Origin: Siminovitchia acidinfaciens | Lineage (GTDB): Bacteria; Bacillota; Bacilli; Bacillales; Bacillaceae_C | Assembly (NCBI RefSeq): GCF_003605385.1 | Contig: NZ_QYTV02000001.1 | Location: 642,249-706,248, forward strand | Direction of reading: 5' to 3' | Length of the DNA: 64,000 bases | In this document: one piece after another, positions 26,371 to 35,364 of the stretch | Numbering within the stretch: position 1 is the first letter of the stretch | How the letters are laid out: every line of letters starts with the position of its first letter | Translations under genes and position numbers: made by a program | Notes under the pieces: generated by a model | What the model was told of the DNA's origin: nothing | Databases searched by the model: none | The model's input: only the letters and a program-made list of their open reading frames with translations

Positions 26371-27798
26371 ATGTCATCTACCTTTCATGGCCTGGAAACG
26401 GCAAAGCGTGCGCTACATACTCAGCAGGCCAGCCTTTACACGACCGGAAATAATGTTGCAAATGCGAACACACCTGGCTATACGCGCCAGCGGATCAATA
26501 TGCAGGCAACCGAAGCATATCCGCCGGCTTCATTGAACCGTCCGCAAATTCCTGGGCAGATAGGAACTGGGGTAACAGCAGGCGAGGTTCAGCGTGTACG
26601 GGAATTTTTTTTAGACAGTCAATATCGTAAAGAAGGCGCCAAACTTGGCTATTACGGAACGACTTCCGACGCACTAGCCAAGCTAGAGGATATTTTAAAC
26701 GAAACAGGAAAAGACGCTACTGGCATTTCCAAGGTGCTCAATGAGTTTTGGCAGTCGCTTCAAGATTTAAGCGTCCATCCCGAGAATGACGGTGCCCGCG
26801 AAGTTGTGCTTCAGCGTGGACATATGGTGGCAGATACATTCAATTACATATATGCAAACATACAAACTTACAGGGAAGATCTTGGTCTGCAAATCGAAAC
26901 AGACCAGAATGCAATCAATTCCATTTTGAAAAACATTGATGCGCTCAATACAAGGATTGCGGAAGTGGAACCGCTCGGTTTTATTCCGAACAACTTGTAT
27001 GACGAACGCGATAAGCTTGTTGATGAACTTTCCCAATATATAGATATACAAGTTGTTAAAGAGGACAGCTACGTAAATCCAAAGGGTGCAATGGAAGGCA
27101 TCTATAAGATTAAAGTTGGCGACATTGAAGTTGTTAACCGTTCTGGGTACAAGGAGCTGGATATTACGACAGATGGAGATCCAGATATTGTCACTGGGTT
27201 ATCATTTGGGGGGGAACAGGTTTCCATTGAAAGCCTGCCTCAAGGAAGAATGAAGAGTTTAATCGAAAACTATGGCTATGGCAGCGATGACCATGATTCT
27301 TATTTACAAATCATGAAACAACTGGACGATTTGGCGAATGAATTTGCAAAAAGTATCAACGATGTTCACAAGCTTGGAAAAACGAAAGACGGCAATGATG
27401 GCGGAGTTTTTTTTACTGAAGGAGTAGGAGCATTAGGGCTGAAAATGCTGTTACAGCATACGAATGCCCTTGCAGCTTCAAAAACCGGCTCAGTCGGCGA
27501 TAGCCAACAAGCTTTGGAAATGGCAGACTCGTTTAAGAGCGTGCTTACAGGTTATCAAAAAGTCATTGGAAAGCTCGGGGTGGAAGCACAATACGCCAAC
27601 CGGCAAAAGGCCAATGCGGCCACACTTCAATCCTCTGTTGATGAAAGGCGCCTTTCAGTGACCACTGTTTCTTTGGACGAAGAAATGATGAATATGATTA
27701 AATTCCAGCATGCATACAATGCGGCTGCAAGAAATATAACCGTAGTCGATGAAATGCTCGATAAAATAATCAATGGAATGGGCGTTGTTGGGAGATAG
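26371..27798 (+). CDS. flgK: Flagellar hook-associated protein 1
   Basis: 475 residues. The N-terminal rod/hook motif NNVANANTPGYTRQRI and the C-terminal D0 helix (HAYNAAARNITVVDEMLDKI) match HAP1. It forms the first junction ring between hook and filament. AACGGAGG precedes ATG 26371. Co-transcribed with flgN and flgL. Confidence 0.96.
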   Translation: MSSTFHGLETAKRALHTQQASLYTTGNNVANANTPGYTRQRINMQATEAYPPASLNRPQIPGQIGTGVTAGEVQRVREFFLDSQYRKEGAKLGYYGTTSDALAKLEDILNETGKDATGISKVLNEFWQSLQDLSVHPENDGAREVVLQRGHMVADTFNYIYANIQTYREDLGLQIETDQNAINSILKNIDALNTRIAEVEPLGFIPNNLYDERDKLVDELSQYIDIQVVKEDSYVNPKGAMEGIYKIKVGDIEVVNRSGYKELDITTDGDPDIVTGLSFGGEQVSIESLPQGRMKSLIENYGYGSDDHDSYLQIMKQLDDLANEFAKSINDVHKLGKTKDGNDGGVFFTEGVGALGLKMLLQHTNALAASKTGSVGDSQQALEMADSFKSVLTGYQKVIGKLGVEAQYANRQKANAATLQSSVDERRLSVTTVSLDEEMMNMIKFQHAYNAAARNITVVDEMLDKIINGMGVVGR

Positions 27799-27811
27799 GG
27801 GGTAACGGAAT

Positions 27812-28678
27812 ATGCGTGTCACACAGTCAATGCTTGCAAATAACTCACTTAGACATTTAAGCAACACATATGGAAGGCTTGGGCACCTACAGGAGCAGAT
27901 GAATACGGGAAAAAAGATCACCCGTCCGTCTGATGATCCGGTTATTGCAATGAAAGGGATTGCGTACCGGACAAATGTGCTTCAAACCGAGCAGTTCAAA
28001 CGGAACTTCTCGGAGGCACACAATTGGATAGATAACACAGATGCTGCCCTTGACCATGCGACAAAGGCAATGGATCGGATCCGGTATTTAACCGTTCAAG
28101 CGTCAAATGGTACTTATGAAGAAGGACAGCTAGGAGCTATTACTGAAGAAATAAAGCAAATCATGAAGCAACTGGAGAATATCGCTAATACGGAAGTTGC
28201 GGGGAAATATATTTTTAATGGAACGGATACAGATAAACCTCCAGTCAATCTTGATGCGGGAACGTATCCATCAAGTACAGAGGACGTAAAAATTGAACTT
28301 GGAAAAGGCGTAATTATACCTGTTAACACAAAGCCAGAAACAATTTTTTCAGAGGACTTCTTTACTTCTATCAAAAACTTGATTAATGACATTGATTCCG
28401 AAGGGGACGTCGGCAGCCATTTATCCGTTTTGGATGAGCGGATTGATGAATTGTTGAAAGAGCGTGCCTCACTCGGAGCAAGGTCTAACCGGATTGATTT
28501 GATGGAACAGCGGGTAGACCAGCAGGAGGAAATCTCCAAGAAAATGATGTCTGACAATGAAGATGTGGAATATGAGAGAGTGATTACGGAATTAATCATG
28601 GAAGAAAGTTTGCTCCGTGCATCACTGAGCGTCAGTTCCCGAATCATCCAGCCAACGCTGATCGATTTTCTGAGATAA
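27812..28678 (+). CDS. flgL: Flagellar hook-associated protein 3
   Basis: 288 residues with the flagellin-like N-terminus (MRVTQSMLANNSLRHLSNTY, TGKKITRPSDDP) and a C-terminal helix. Second junction protein. A short hairpin with a T-run (28679-28705) follows the stop codon and could reduce read-through to the next gene. Confidence 0.95.
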   Translation: MRVTQSMLANNSLRHLSNTYGRLGHLQEQMNTGKKITRPSDDPVIAMKGIAYRTNVLQTEQFKRNFSEAHNWIDNTDAALDHATKAMDRIRYLTVQASNGTYEEGQLGAITEEIKQIMKQLENIANTEVAGKYIFNGTDTDKPPVNLDAGTYPSSTEDVKIELGKGVIIPVNTKPETIFSEDFFTSIKNLINDIDSEGDVGSHLSVLDERIDELLKERASLGARSNRIDLMEQRVDQQEEISKKMMSDNEDVEYERVITELIMEESLLRASLSVSSRIIQPTLIDFLR

Positions 28679-28705
28679 AAGCTATTCTATGGGATAGCTT
28701 TTTTG
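28679..28705 (+). terminator. Weak terminator or attenuator after flgL
   Basis: AAAGCTAT tctatggg ATAGCTTTTTTG. The stem is only 6-7 bp, so part of the transcription probably continues into the DUF6470-fliW-csrA genes. Confidence 0.6.
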
Positions 28706-28728
28706 TTGATTATAAGGAGGGGTGTAGC

Positions 28729-29295
28729 ATGAGGTTAATACCGCAGATCCGGATGGAGTCAGTGATGGGGCAGATTGGTATGAGAACAAGGCCGGCCAGA
28801 CAAACCATTGAACAGCCCAAGGCGGTTTTGGACATTCAGCAGCCTCCGGCTGAAATGCACATTGAGCGAACGCCTTCGAAATTAACGATTGATCAGACGA
28901 AGGCGTGGGAAGATATGAATTTGAAATCATTGCCAAAGGTCATGGAGGAGTTTGCGCAGGAAGGCAGGTCGAAGGCAATGGAGGGAACTGCTAGGCGAGC
29001 CGAAGAAGGAGACGAATTGATGCGAATTGAGCAGGGAGGCAATCCAATTACAGGCTTGGCAAAACGCAATTCGGAAAGGCCTGAAGCTTCGTTTAATATT
29101 GGCTTTATCCCATCTCCTTTCAGTGTGAAGCTGAACTATGAACCTTCTATCGTGGACATACAGTGGACAAGACGTGAGCCGATTATTCATGTGGAGCCGC
29201 AGAAGCCTGTCGTGGAATACGAACAGGGTAATGTGGACATTTATATGGAACGTGAACCATCTTTGAAAATAGATTTTATTAATTTGGAAACGTGA
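28729..29295 (+). CDS. DUF6470 family protein (YviE-like)
   Basis: 188 residues, AAGGAGG before ATG 28729. It is rich in short beta-type repeats of the form (I/V)xIEQxKAxLDIxQP near the N-terminus and EPxIxxxEPQKPVVEYEQGNVDIYMER near the C-terminus. It occupies the yviE position between flgL and fliW. The function is unknown, but the conserved context points to flagellar assembly or filament regulation. Confidence 0.85.
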   Translation: MRLIPQIRMESVMGQIGMRTRPARQTIEQPKAVLDIQQPPAEMHIERTPSKLTIDQTKAWEDMNLKSLPKVMEEFAQEGRSKAMEGTARRAEEGDELMRIEQGGNPITGLAKRNSERPEASFNIGFIPSPFSVKLNYEPSIVDIQWTRREPIIHVEPQKPVVEYEQGNVDIYMEREPSLKIDFINLET

Positions 29296-29308
29296 AGGGA
29301 GCGAGAAG

Positions 29309-29743
29309 ATGAACATTGAAACGAAATACCACGGAACCCAGGAAATAAAGAGAGAAGATATTTTGAAGTTTGAAAGCGGGATACCGGGGTTTCCGGATGA
29401 GAAGGAGTTTGTTTTATTGCCGCTTGATGAAAGCACTTTGTCAGTAATGCAATCAGTGAAAACCCCGGAAATCGGCTTTATCGTTGCAGATCCTTTTTCA
29501 TTTTTTCCGGAATATGATTTTCAATTGGATGAATCGGCGGTCGGGCAGTTAGGCTTGGAGAAGCCGGAAGATGCTGTGGTTTTTGTAATTTTAACTGTGC
29601 AAGATCCTTTTGAAAAAACAACCGCAAACTTGCAGGCGCCAGTTCTTAACAATGCTCGAAATAACAAAGCGAAGCAAGTGATCTTAAACGATTTCCAATA
29701 CAAAACAAGACACCCACTGTTCGGGCAGAAAGTGGAGGCCTGA
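29309..29743 (+). CDS. fliW: Flagellar assembly factor FliW
   Basis: 144 residues; GGAGCG precedes ATG 29309. It has the family pattern [19 protein letters not shown], then a [11 protein letters not shown] block and an ILTV(Q)DP strand. FliW binds CsrA allosterically and also binds flagellin. Free flagellin therefore displaces FliW onto CsrA control of hag translation. All three partners are encoded in order here. Confidence 0.96.
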   Translation: MNIETKYHGTQEIKREDILKFESGIPGFPDEKEFVLLPLDESTLSVMQSVKTPEIGFIVADPFSFFPEYDFQLDESAVGQLGLEKPEDAVVFVILTVQDPFEKTTANLQAPVLNNARNNKAKQVILNDFQYKTRHPLFGQKVEA

Positions 29744-29747
29744 CGGT

Positions 29748-29975
29748 ATGCTTATATTATCAAGGAAAAAAGGCGAAGCCATCCAAATCGGACCGGACAT
29801 TGAAATTTCCATCACAGCCATTCAGGGGGATCAGGTCAAAATCGGCATCAATGCACCCAAAAACGTTGAAGTTCACCGCAAAGAAGTTTGGGTGGAAATC
29901 CAAAACGAAAATACGGCTGCACTAAAAGGGGTGTCCGATCTCTCAAGCATCCTGAAAAACGCGAAAAAACATTAA
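29748..29975 (+). CDS. csrA: Carbon storage regulator / translational repressor CsrA
   Basis: 75 residues beginning [20 protein letters not shown], with [11 protein letters not shown] near the C-terminus. It binds GGA-containing hairpins in the hag leader and blocks ribosome access. It starts 4 bp after fliW, so the two are co-translated. The SigD promoter of hag begins 9 bp after its stop codon. Confidence 0.97.
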   Translation: MLILSRKKGEAIQIGPDIEISITAIQGDQVKIGINAPKNVEVHRKEVWVEIQNENTAALKGVSDLSSILKNAKKH

Positions 29976-29983
29976 AACACTAT

Positions 29984-30010
29984 TAAAATATATCCTCCTC
30001 ATGCCGATAT
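29984..30010 (+). promoter_or_regulatory. SigD promoter of the flagellin gene
   Basis: TAAA at 29984-29987, 15 bp, then GCCGATAT at 30003-30010: an exact match to the SigD consensus. Confidence 0.93.
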
Positions 30011-30075
30011 AAACATTGAAGGCGAAAACCGGGCGGCCGACCGGTCACTTTGCCAACAATAAAGGTAAACCGCCC

Positions 30076-30107
30076 ACAAGGATGTGAGCGGCACATTCAA
30101 GGAGGAA
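30076..30107 (+). promoter_or_regulatory. CsrA binding sites in the hag leader
   Basis: ACAAGGATGT at 30076-30085 is the exact core of the CsrA consensus. A second GGA lies in the Shine-Dalgarno sequence CAAGGAGG at 30098-30105, next to the hag start. The two GGAs are about 20 nt apart, so one CsrA dimer could bridge them as in B. subtilis. Confidence 0.8.
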
Positions 30108-30114
30108 AAATTAA

Positions 30115-31353
30115 ATGAGAATCAATCACAACATTGCGGCGTTGAATACGCATCGTCAGTTGAATGCAGCTACAACTGGACAAGCTAAATCTATGGAGAA
30201 ATTAGCTTCAGGTCTTCGTATTAATAAAGCTGGTGACGATGCTGCAGGTCTTGCAATTTCCGAAAAAATGCGCGGACAAATTCGTGGGTTGGATATGGCA
30301 TCAAAAAACTCTCAAGATGCAATTTCTCTAATTCAGACAGCTGAAGGTGCGTTAAATGAAACTCATTCCATCCTTCAACGTATGCGTGAACTTGCTGTTC
30401 AATCTTCAAACGATACAAATACAGCAGAAGATCGTAAGAACATTCAAGATGAAGTAAAACAACTTGGTGAAGAGATTGAAAGAATTGGTAACCAAACAGA
30501 ATTTAATACGAAAAAATTAATCAATGGCGATTTGGGTACAGGAGTTAGTGCTGCAACTACTCATGCAGTTACAGGTTCATTGGAAGCAACAATGGCAGAT
30601 GGCATAGCGTTAAGTGGACTTCTTGATGCAAATGGAAATAATCTACAATTAGCTGTTGGAGATACATTCACAATGACTTGGTCAGTTAATGGTACGCAAC
30701 ATTCAGCTACACACACAATTGTTGCTTTAACTGAAACTCTTAAAGATGTAACTGATAAAATTGCAGCGGATGCGTCAGTAGCATCAGTAGCAACTACTGC
30801 AGGGAAAATGGTTGTTACTTCCGCTACCGCTGGGACTGCTGGTCAAATAAATGGTTTATCTATCCAAGTAACTAGTCAAGATGGAACAAGAAAAGAAGCT
30901 GCATCAAATGCATTGTCTAACTTCGCAACTACAACAGAAGCAAAAGATAAACGTGCAGATGGTAGTGCTGATTTCCAAATTGGTGCAAATCAAGGACAAA
31001 CTCTTAACCTATCAATTAATGATATGAGAGCAAGTACTTTGGGAGTAAGAGAATTACAAGTTGGAACAAAGTCTCAAGCGGGTACGGCAATTAAAGTTTT
31101 AGATCAAGCCATTCAAACAGTATCTGCTGAGCGTTCAAAACTTGGTGCTAACCAAAACCGCTTAGAACACACAATCAACAACTTGAACACATCTTCTGAA
31201 AACTTAACTGCAGCTGAGTCTCGTATCCGTGACGTTGACATGGCGAAAGAAATGATGGAGCAAACTAAAAACTCTATCCTATCTCAAGCTGCTCAAGCAA
31301 TGTTGGCTCAAGCTAACCAACAACCACAAGGAGTTTTACAACTTCTTCGTTAA
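30115..31353 (+). CDS. hag: Flagellin
   Basis: 412 residues. The N-terminal D0/D1 region (MRINHNIAALNTHRQLN, LASGLRINKAGDDAAGLAIS) and the C-terminal D1/D0 region (ESRIRDVDMAKEMMEQTK, QANQQPQGVLQLLR) are canonical. The central 150-350 variable domain is T- and A-rich and longer than that of B. subtilis Hag (about 304 residues). A strong SD, CsrA sites and a consensus SigD promoter precede it. The terminal sequence reappears as a scar 620 bp downstream. Confidence 0.97.
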   Translation: MRINHNIAALNTHRQLNAATTGQAKSMEKLASGLRINKAGDDAAGLAISEKMRGQIRGLDMASKNSQDAISLIQTAEGALNETHSILQRMRELAVQSSNDTNTAEDRKNIQDEVKQLGEEIERIGNQTEFNTKKLINGDLGTGVSAATTHAVTGSLEATMADGIALSGLLDANGNNLQLAVGDTFTMTWSVNGTQHSATHTIVALTETLKDVTDKIAADASVASVATTAGKMVVTSATAGTAGQINGLSIQVTSQDGTRKEAASNALSNFATTTEAKDKRADGSADFQIGANQGQTLNLSINDMRASTLGVRELQVGTKSQAGTAIKVLDQAIQTVSAERSKLGANQNRLEHTINNLNTSSENLTAAESRIRDVDMAKEMMEQTKNSILSQAAQAMLAQANQQPQGVLQLLR

Positions 31354-31364
31354 TATTAAATATT

Positions 31365-31397
31365 ATTGAGGCTCTAGTTTCTACTAGGGCCTCTTTT
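31365..31397 (+). terminator. Terminator of hag
   Basis: GAGGCTCTAGT ttct ACTAGGGCCTCTTTT. The 3' half is nearly identical to a second copy at 32000-32028. Confidence 0.85.
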
Positions 31398-31417
31398 CCA
31401 TTGGGGGAAAGGAACTT

Positions 31418-31852
31418 ATGGGTATTTATGATATCTTATCCAATTTGGCTGAAACTTACGAGAAACTAGAAGAAGGGTTCTACTCTTATGGTGATTATCC
31501 AGCACCGGAGAAATTAATTAGAAATGACCCATATATATCAATAAGTACATTTAATGGACTAATTGATATAATTATGGAACTGGATGAATTCCTAGGTGGC
31601 TCACGTGTAACAAGAGAAATTATTGAATTGATAGAAGAGGATTCTGCAATTTCAAATCTAGTAAACTTTGATGAACAAGACCATGCTTCGGAAAGAATAA
31701 ATCAAGATATTGAGGCATATGATGAAAACTTAGGACCTACTCAAGAGAATGCCTCTCAGCAAGCACATGAAATAAAATCAGAATTATTGGATGTTGCAAT
31801 GGAGGATATTAGGCGCTTAATGGAAGAGATATTACCGTCTTTAATCCGATAA
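31418..31852 (+). CDS. Unrecognised acidic protein downstream of hag
   Basis: 144 residues, AAAGGA before ATG 31418. Strongly acidic and helical, without membrane segments, signal peptide or known motif (begins MGIYDILSNLAETYEKLEEG). It lies between the real hag 3' end and a scar copy of it, so it arrived by, or was trapped in, a rearrangement at this site. It could be part of a toxin-immunity or flagellar variable cassette, but nothing in the sequence proves a role. Confidence 0.6.
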   Translation: MGIYDILSNLAETYEKLEEGFYSYGDYPAPEKLIRNDPYISISTFNGLIDIIMELDEFLGGSRVTREIIELIEEDSAISNLVNFDEQDHASERINQDIEAYDENLGPTQENASQQAHEIKSELLDVAMEDIRRLMEEILPSLIR

Positions 31853-31975
31853 GTTTTAAAGCTGTTTATTATAAGGACTAAAGATAGGATTCGGAAAGTG
31901 CACTCCCTCGAATTTTGTCATAACAAGCGGTTAGGAAACACCGGGTGAAGATATAGTCTAATAACTAAGGTGATG

Positions 31976-32028
31976 CAACTTCTTCGTTAATTTCAAGGGG
32001 GGCACTAGCTTTGCTAGGGCCTCTTTTT
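31976..32028 (+). pseudogene. Scar of a second flagellin 3' end plus terminator
   Basis: CAACTTCTTCGTTAAT (31976-31991) equals the last codons and stop of hag (31339-31354). It is followed by GCACTAG ctttg CTAGGGCCTCTTTTT, a near copy of the hag terminator. The rest of the gene is missing. Confidence 0.75.
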
Positions 32029-32131
32029 ACATATAGGGGTCATGACGAAGAATGAAAATATAGCAAATTGTCCTAGAAGCTTATAAAATAAAGAGGTTAG
32101 AGTCTCAGTTTGAAGAAGGGAAAACCTTTTT

Positions 32132-32843
32132 GAAAAATAAAATGGCTGCTGTAAGTGAAGAATTGCTGGCAATGGTCAAGCAAATAGAAGATTCTGTTGA
32201 AGAGCTAAGCTCAAATATTCACAAAGTCAGTTTGACTACTTTGGAAAGCAACGATCAGGCGGTATTGGCAAATTAATACACGAGTGAAGGCAAACATAAA
32301 TTGGATGAACTGCTTCAAAAGAACAATTTTATGGAGATTCTTTCTAGGAAAATGATAGATAATATACACCAATTAGGTGAGTCATCCAATCAGATTTCCA
32401 GCGTCATCCACATTGTCCAAGACATTGCAGAGCAGACGAACATATTGGCTTTGAACTCTGCCGTCGAGGCGGCGCGTGCCGGTGAACATGGCAGAGGATT
32501 TGTGGTTCTACTGGAAGAGGTCCGAAGGCTCGCTGAACAAAGAAAAGCTCCATAGACGAAATACATAATCTAATTTCCACGTCCGACATATACAAGCAGC
32601 AGGTCAAAGAGTCATTGGAGCAGGTGGAAGATGCTGTGCAGTCCAGCATTTCGACTTCAGTACATTCCCATGAGTCTTTTCAGCAAATTGTGCAATCCAT
32701 TCAACAAAATGGAGCGACCGTATTGAAGGTTCAGGAACAGATGAATAAGCTGATACAAGTGGTGGATGAAATTGAAAAAAGCCACCTCGATTGCCGCTTC
32801 GGCATCTGCGGAGCAGTTGAACGAAGCGGCAATCAAGGTGTAG
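32132..32843 (+). pseudogene. Frameshifted methyl-accepting chemotaxis signalling domain
   Basis: The conserved MCP hairpin tip is present ([20 protein letters not shown] at about 32427-32486, then EVRRLAEQ). The reading frame breaks at least three times. A TAA in the first segment comes near 32275. A frameshift after RRLAEQ near 32541 loses [15 protein letters not shown] into another frame. An extra A in the A-run near 32775 loses the natural end EQLNEAAIKV, which stops at 32843. No transmembrane or ligand domain is present upstream. Once a soluble receptor, now inactive unless these are sequencing errors. Confidence 0.85.
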
Positions 32844-32981
32844 ACATTTGATATGGAAGCTTAAAGAGTAGGAGTATGGAAAATTCATGTGTCTACTTTT
32901 TTATTTGATTGTCTGATATGCCCTTTTCTTAAACATTTTTCCGGCTATTACATATACCAAAGATTGCATGGGAGTGATCAA

Positions 32982-33373
32982 GTGAAAGAGTATCAAAAAC
33001 TGTATAAGTATCTGCCCTATTTTGAAAATCTGAACAACGGGGAGCCTACGGAAGGGAAACAGTCGTTTGTGCTTGAAGCTCATCCGTTTTATTACAATTA
33101 TGCACAGGAGATGGAAGGTTTCGCAAAATGTGATTCTGAAATCGGGTTTGTCGATTATGAATAGCCTAAGACGCTCAGTGAGTATGGTGTAATAAATAGG
33201 GGAAATATGGAAAGTGCAATTTCATCTGCAGAAGAAAGACTATTAAAAGCTATTCTAACAAAGATGGTCAGGGATGAGAGGTTTACGGCGGATGCCTGGG
33301 CATCATAAAAAGGCTGTTTGAAAAAGTGTTGCGGAGAATGGGAGAATTATATGGATTTACGTCCTCAAGCTGA
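32982..33373 (+). pseudogene. Broken DUF6508-like gene
   Basis: GTG 32982 with GGAGTGATC upstream gives MKEYQKLYKYLPYFENLNNG and HPFYYNYAQEMEGFAKC, then an in-frame TAG at 33162. The same frame continues (RLLKAILTKMVRDERFTAD) to 33306, and a shift restores IIKRLFEKVLRRMGELYG up to 33373. The blocks resemble the small DUF6508 proteins; that family name is from memory and uncertain. One stop plus one frameshift indicate decay. Confidence 0.6.
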
Positions 33374-33464
33374 TTAGAGAACAGGCATCTACTAAAGCTG
33401 TTTGAAAAATTATGCTCCCTTTGAACCATTCAGCCGTCTATAGGGAAAAGAAAGGAGAATTTAT

Positions 33465-34763
33465 ATGACAAAAGAGATTTGCCCTGAGTGCGGGGCTGGT
33501 TTGATTGAGGATGCTTCAGAGAAATTGATAGAAAGAGAGGATAGCACGGTGGAAATCGATGCGTATCCGGCTCTTGTCTGTAAATCAGGGTGCGGTCATA
33601 CGGAGCCGATTAAGGAATATCCGAGAATCATTGGGCAGCAAGATAAAGACCAGCTGTTATTGCTTTATCCAAATGAACAGGGAAGAATTTTGGATCTGCG
33701 TGATAGGGTGCTTTATCCGCCGATTCACTATCTTTCGATTCTTGGACGCGGTTATTGGGAAGAATACAGCGGGATTCACGATGTCCATGCATTGCTTGAA
33801 GGGATATATGATCCGGAAGAATCTGCGACTGAGCCACCTAATCTATTTACCTATGCAACGAGTGAGCTGTCGCAGGATGCCTTTTTATGTTGGCTGCTAT
33901 CTTGGAGTGAAAAGAAATACCAATCCATGGATCGCTTTTTACATAATGTGGCTGTTGAGTTTGTCTCCACCATTTTTGCTGTACATAACTTGGCAATTCC
34001 GGAAATTCGTTCATTAAAAATCATTCCGCAATTCAAGTCACTCGATATATTGGCGATAGTGAATAATCAATATGCAATTTTAATAGAAGATAAGACTTTT
34101 ACGAAAAATCATTCCAATCAGTTATGCCGTTACCGAAATGCTGTGAAAAATGAATACCCCGATCTGATTCAACTTCCGATTTATTTTAAAATAGCTGACC
34201 AAAGTCATTACCGTTCTGTTGAATCTGCCGGATACATACCGTTTACGCGTAAAATGATGCTGAAGATTATGGATAAAGGCAAGGATATAAACAACGCGAT
34301 CTTCCTTGATTATTACCGACATTTGCAGCGTTTGGACAAGAAGGTTTCATCATTTTGGGTTACACCTGTATCGGAGTGGAGTGCTTTCGCTTGGCAGGGT
34401 CTTTATCAGGAACTGCAAAAAGAAATTGGTGGCGATTGGGGATATGTGTCTAATCCTCGGGGAGGATTTTGGGGATTTTGGTGGGGGCGAGACCGAAATG
34501 AAAAACATTATTACCAGCTGGAACAGCAAAAGCTATGTGTGAAAGTGGTCGCTGCAGATGATGAGGACAAGCGGGAGTTGCGATATCAAGTGATGGAGGA
34601 GATCCTGCTGAGATCGGATAAGGAGGGGCTTTCTTTGCAGAAACCAGCCAGGGTAATGAGCGGACGAACGATGACCGTTGCCGAAAGGCACGACTATATC
34701 TTGACGGACGCGGCAGGGTTTGTAGATATGGAATTGACGATTGCAGAATTGAAGAAACTTTAA
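33465..34763 (+). CDS. Zinc-ribbon + PD-(D/E)XK nuclease-superfamily protein
   Basis: 432 residues, AAAGGAG before ATG 33465. The N-terminal zinc-ribbon has C6-x2-C9 and C39-x3-C43. A PD-(D/E)XK nuclease core (PDDEXK_4-like) spans roughly 125-300, with D194 in FKSLDILAIV and E208-D-K210 in ILIEDKTF. The rest (300-432) has no domain I know. PDDEXK_4 proteins occur in phage-defence and restriction contexts, but no methylase or partner is adjacent. It is intact amid decayed genes, so probably selected or recent. Confidence 0.7.
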   Translation: MTKEICPECGAGLIEDASEKLIEREDSTVEIDAYPALVCKSGCGHTEPIKEYPRIIGQQDKDQLLLLYPNEQGRILDLRDRVLYPPIHYLSILGRGYWEEYSGIHDVHALLEGIYDPEESATEPPNLFTYATSELSQDAFLCWLLSWSEKKYQSMDRFLHNVAVEFVSTIFAVHNLAIPEIRSLKIIPQFKSLDILAIVNNQYAILIEDKTFTKNHSNQLCRYRNAVKNEYPDLIQLPIYFKIADQSHYRSVESAGYIPFTRKMMLKIMDKGKDINNAIFLDYYRHLQRLDKKVSSFWVTPVSEWSAFAWQGLYQELQKEIGGDWGYVSNPRGGFWGFWWGRDRNEKHYYQLEQQKLCVKVVAADDEDKRELRYQVMEEILLRSDKEGLSLQKPARVMSGRTMTVAERHDYILTDAAGFVDMELTIAELKKL

Positions 34764-35012
34764 AGAACCTAACAAACTGGTGCCATTGAAGCCGAGATGT
34801 ATTTAGCTGAGTGGATATGGCATCTTAGAGCAATATTCCACCTTGTACAAAAATCAGTAATATAAAAAGGTGTACCAATTCTTGTGTCATAATAAAATGA
34901 AACACTTTATTTTTGTAAGCTTAATATAACGCTCTTGATAGCTGTACGCGAAATGGGATGTTATTCATATGGACCTAACAGAAAGCCGTATGGGATGCAG
35001 AAGCAGATAATA
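34764..35012. other. Intergenic stretch, nothing recognised
   Basis: AT-rich sequence after the nuclease-like gene, without a supported start codon. It ends at the terminator of the small-peptide operon on the opposite strand. Confidence 0.4.
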
Positions 35013-35045
35013 ATAAAAAGCCAAGCTCCAAAAGGCTTGGCTTAA
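35013..35045 (-). terminator. Terminator of the small-peptide operon
   Basis: Read on the minus strand: AAGCCAAGCC ttttgg AGCTTGGCTTTTTATTATTA, a strong stem with a T-run, 38 bp after the last peptide stop codon. Confidence 0.85.
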
Positions 35046-35082
35046 TGAATATATATTTATGCAGTATCTAGATGCTTGATGT

Positions 35083-35163
35083 TTAGTTGCATTTGTTTGA
35101 TGTTCCGAATCGTACGAAGCCTTCAAACATACCGACTAAGCTAGTAATGAAACTAATCTTCAT
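35083..35163 (-). CDS. Small peptide 1 (26 aa), paralogue of the upstream peptide
   Basis: ATG 35163 follows GAAAGAGGTAG; the product starts MKISFITSLVGMFEGFVRFG and ends SNKCN. It aligns with the neighbouring peptide (MKxFIxSLVxxxEGFVRxxT, ending in N) and shares its upstream sequence GAAAGAGGtaGtTTAAATGAAG. The conserved coding and ribosome-site sequence, plus a shared terminator, argue for real translation. It is an amphipathic candidate (signal, toxin, leaderless bacteriocin or PSM-like). No known family recognised. Confidence 0.6.
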   Translation of the reverse strand: MKISFITSLVGMFEGFVRFGTSNKCN

Positions 35164-35228
35164 TTAAACTACCTCTTTCATAATTGTGGTAACTTCATTA
35201 TCAGTCCCATTCTTAAGAATCTATTTGC

Positions 35229-35315
35229 TTAGTTGCGTTTGTTGAGGACTCTTGCTGTTCTGACGCGTACGAAACCTTCGTACTTATTGACTAGGCTATT
35301 GATGAAAGTCTTCAT
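35229..35315 (-). CDS. Small peptide 2 (28 aa), paralogue of the downstream peptide
   Basis: ATG 35315 follows AAAGAGGGTAGG; the product starts MKTFINSLVNKYEGFVRVRT and ends LNKRN. It is strongly basic (+5 or more). It is the first copy of the tandem pair and lies 65 bp upstream of peptide 1. The same strand upstream holds a possible 21-residue hydrophobic peptide. Function unknown. Confidence 0.6.
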   Translation of the reverse strand: MKTFINSLVNKYEGFVRVRTARVLNKRN

Positions 35316-35364
35316 TTAACCTACCCTCTTTCCTGTCTTATTAATTTTATTATCAGATTCTTCC

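Noticed and set aside
28114-28647. 177-codon minus-strand frame opposite flgL
   Set aside because: Ser-rich antisense translation of a clear flgL gene.
32301-32851. Two short frames of 84 and 78 codons that could be called as separate genes
   Set aside because: They are consecutive pieces of one chemotaxis receptor signalling domain separated by frameshifts.
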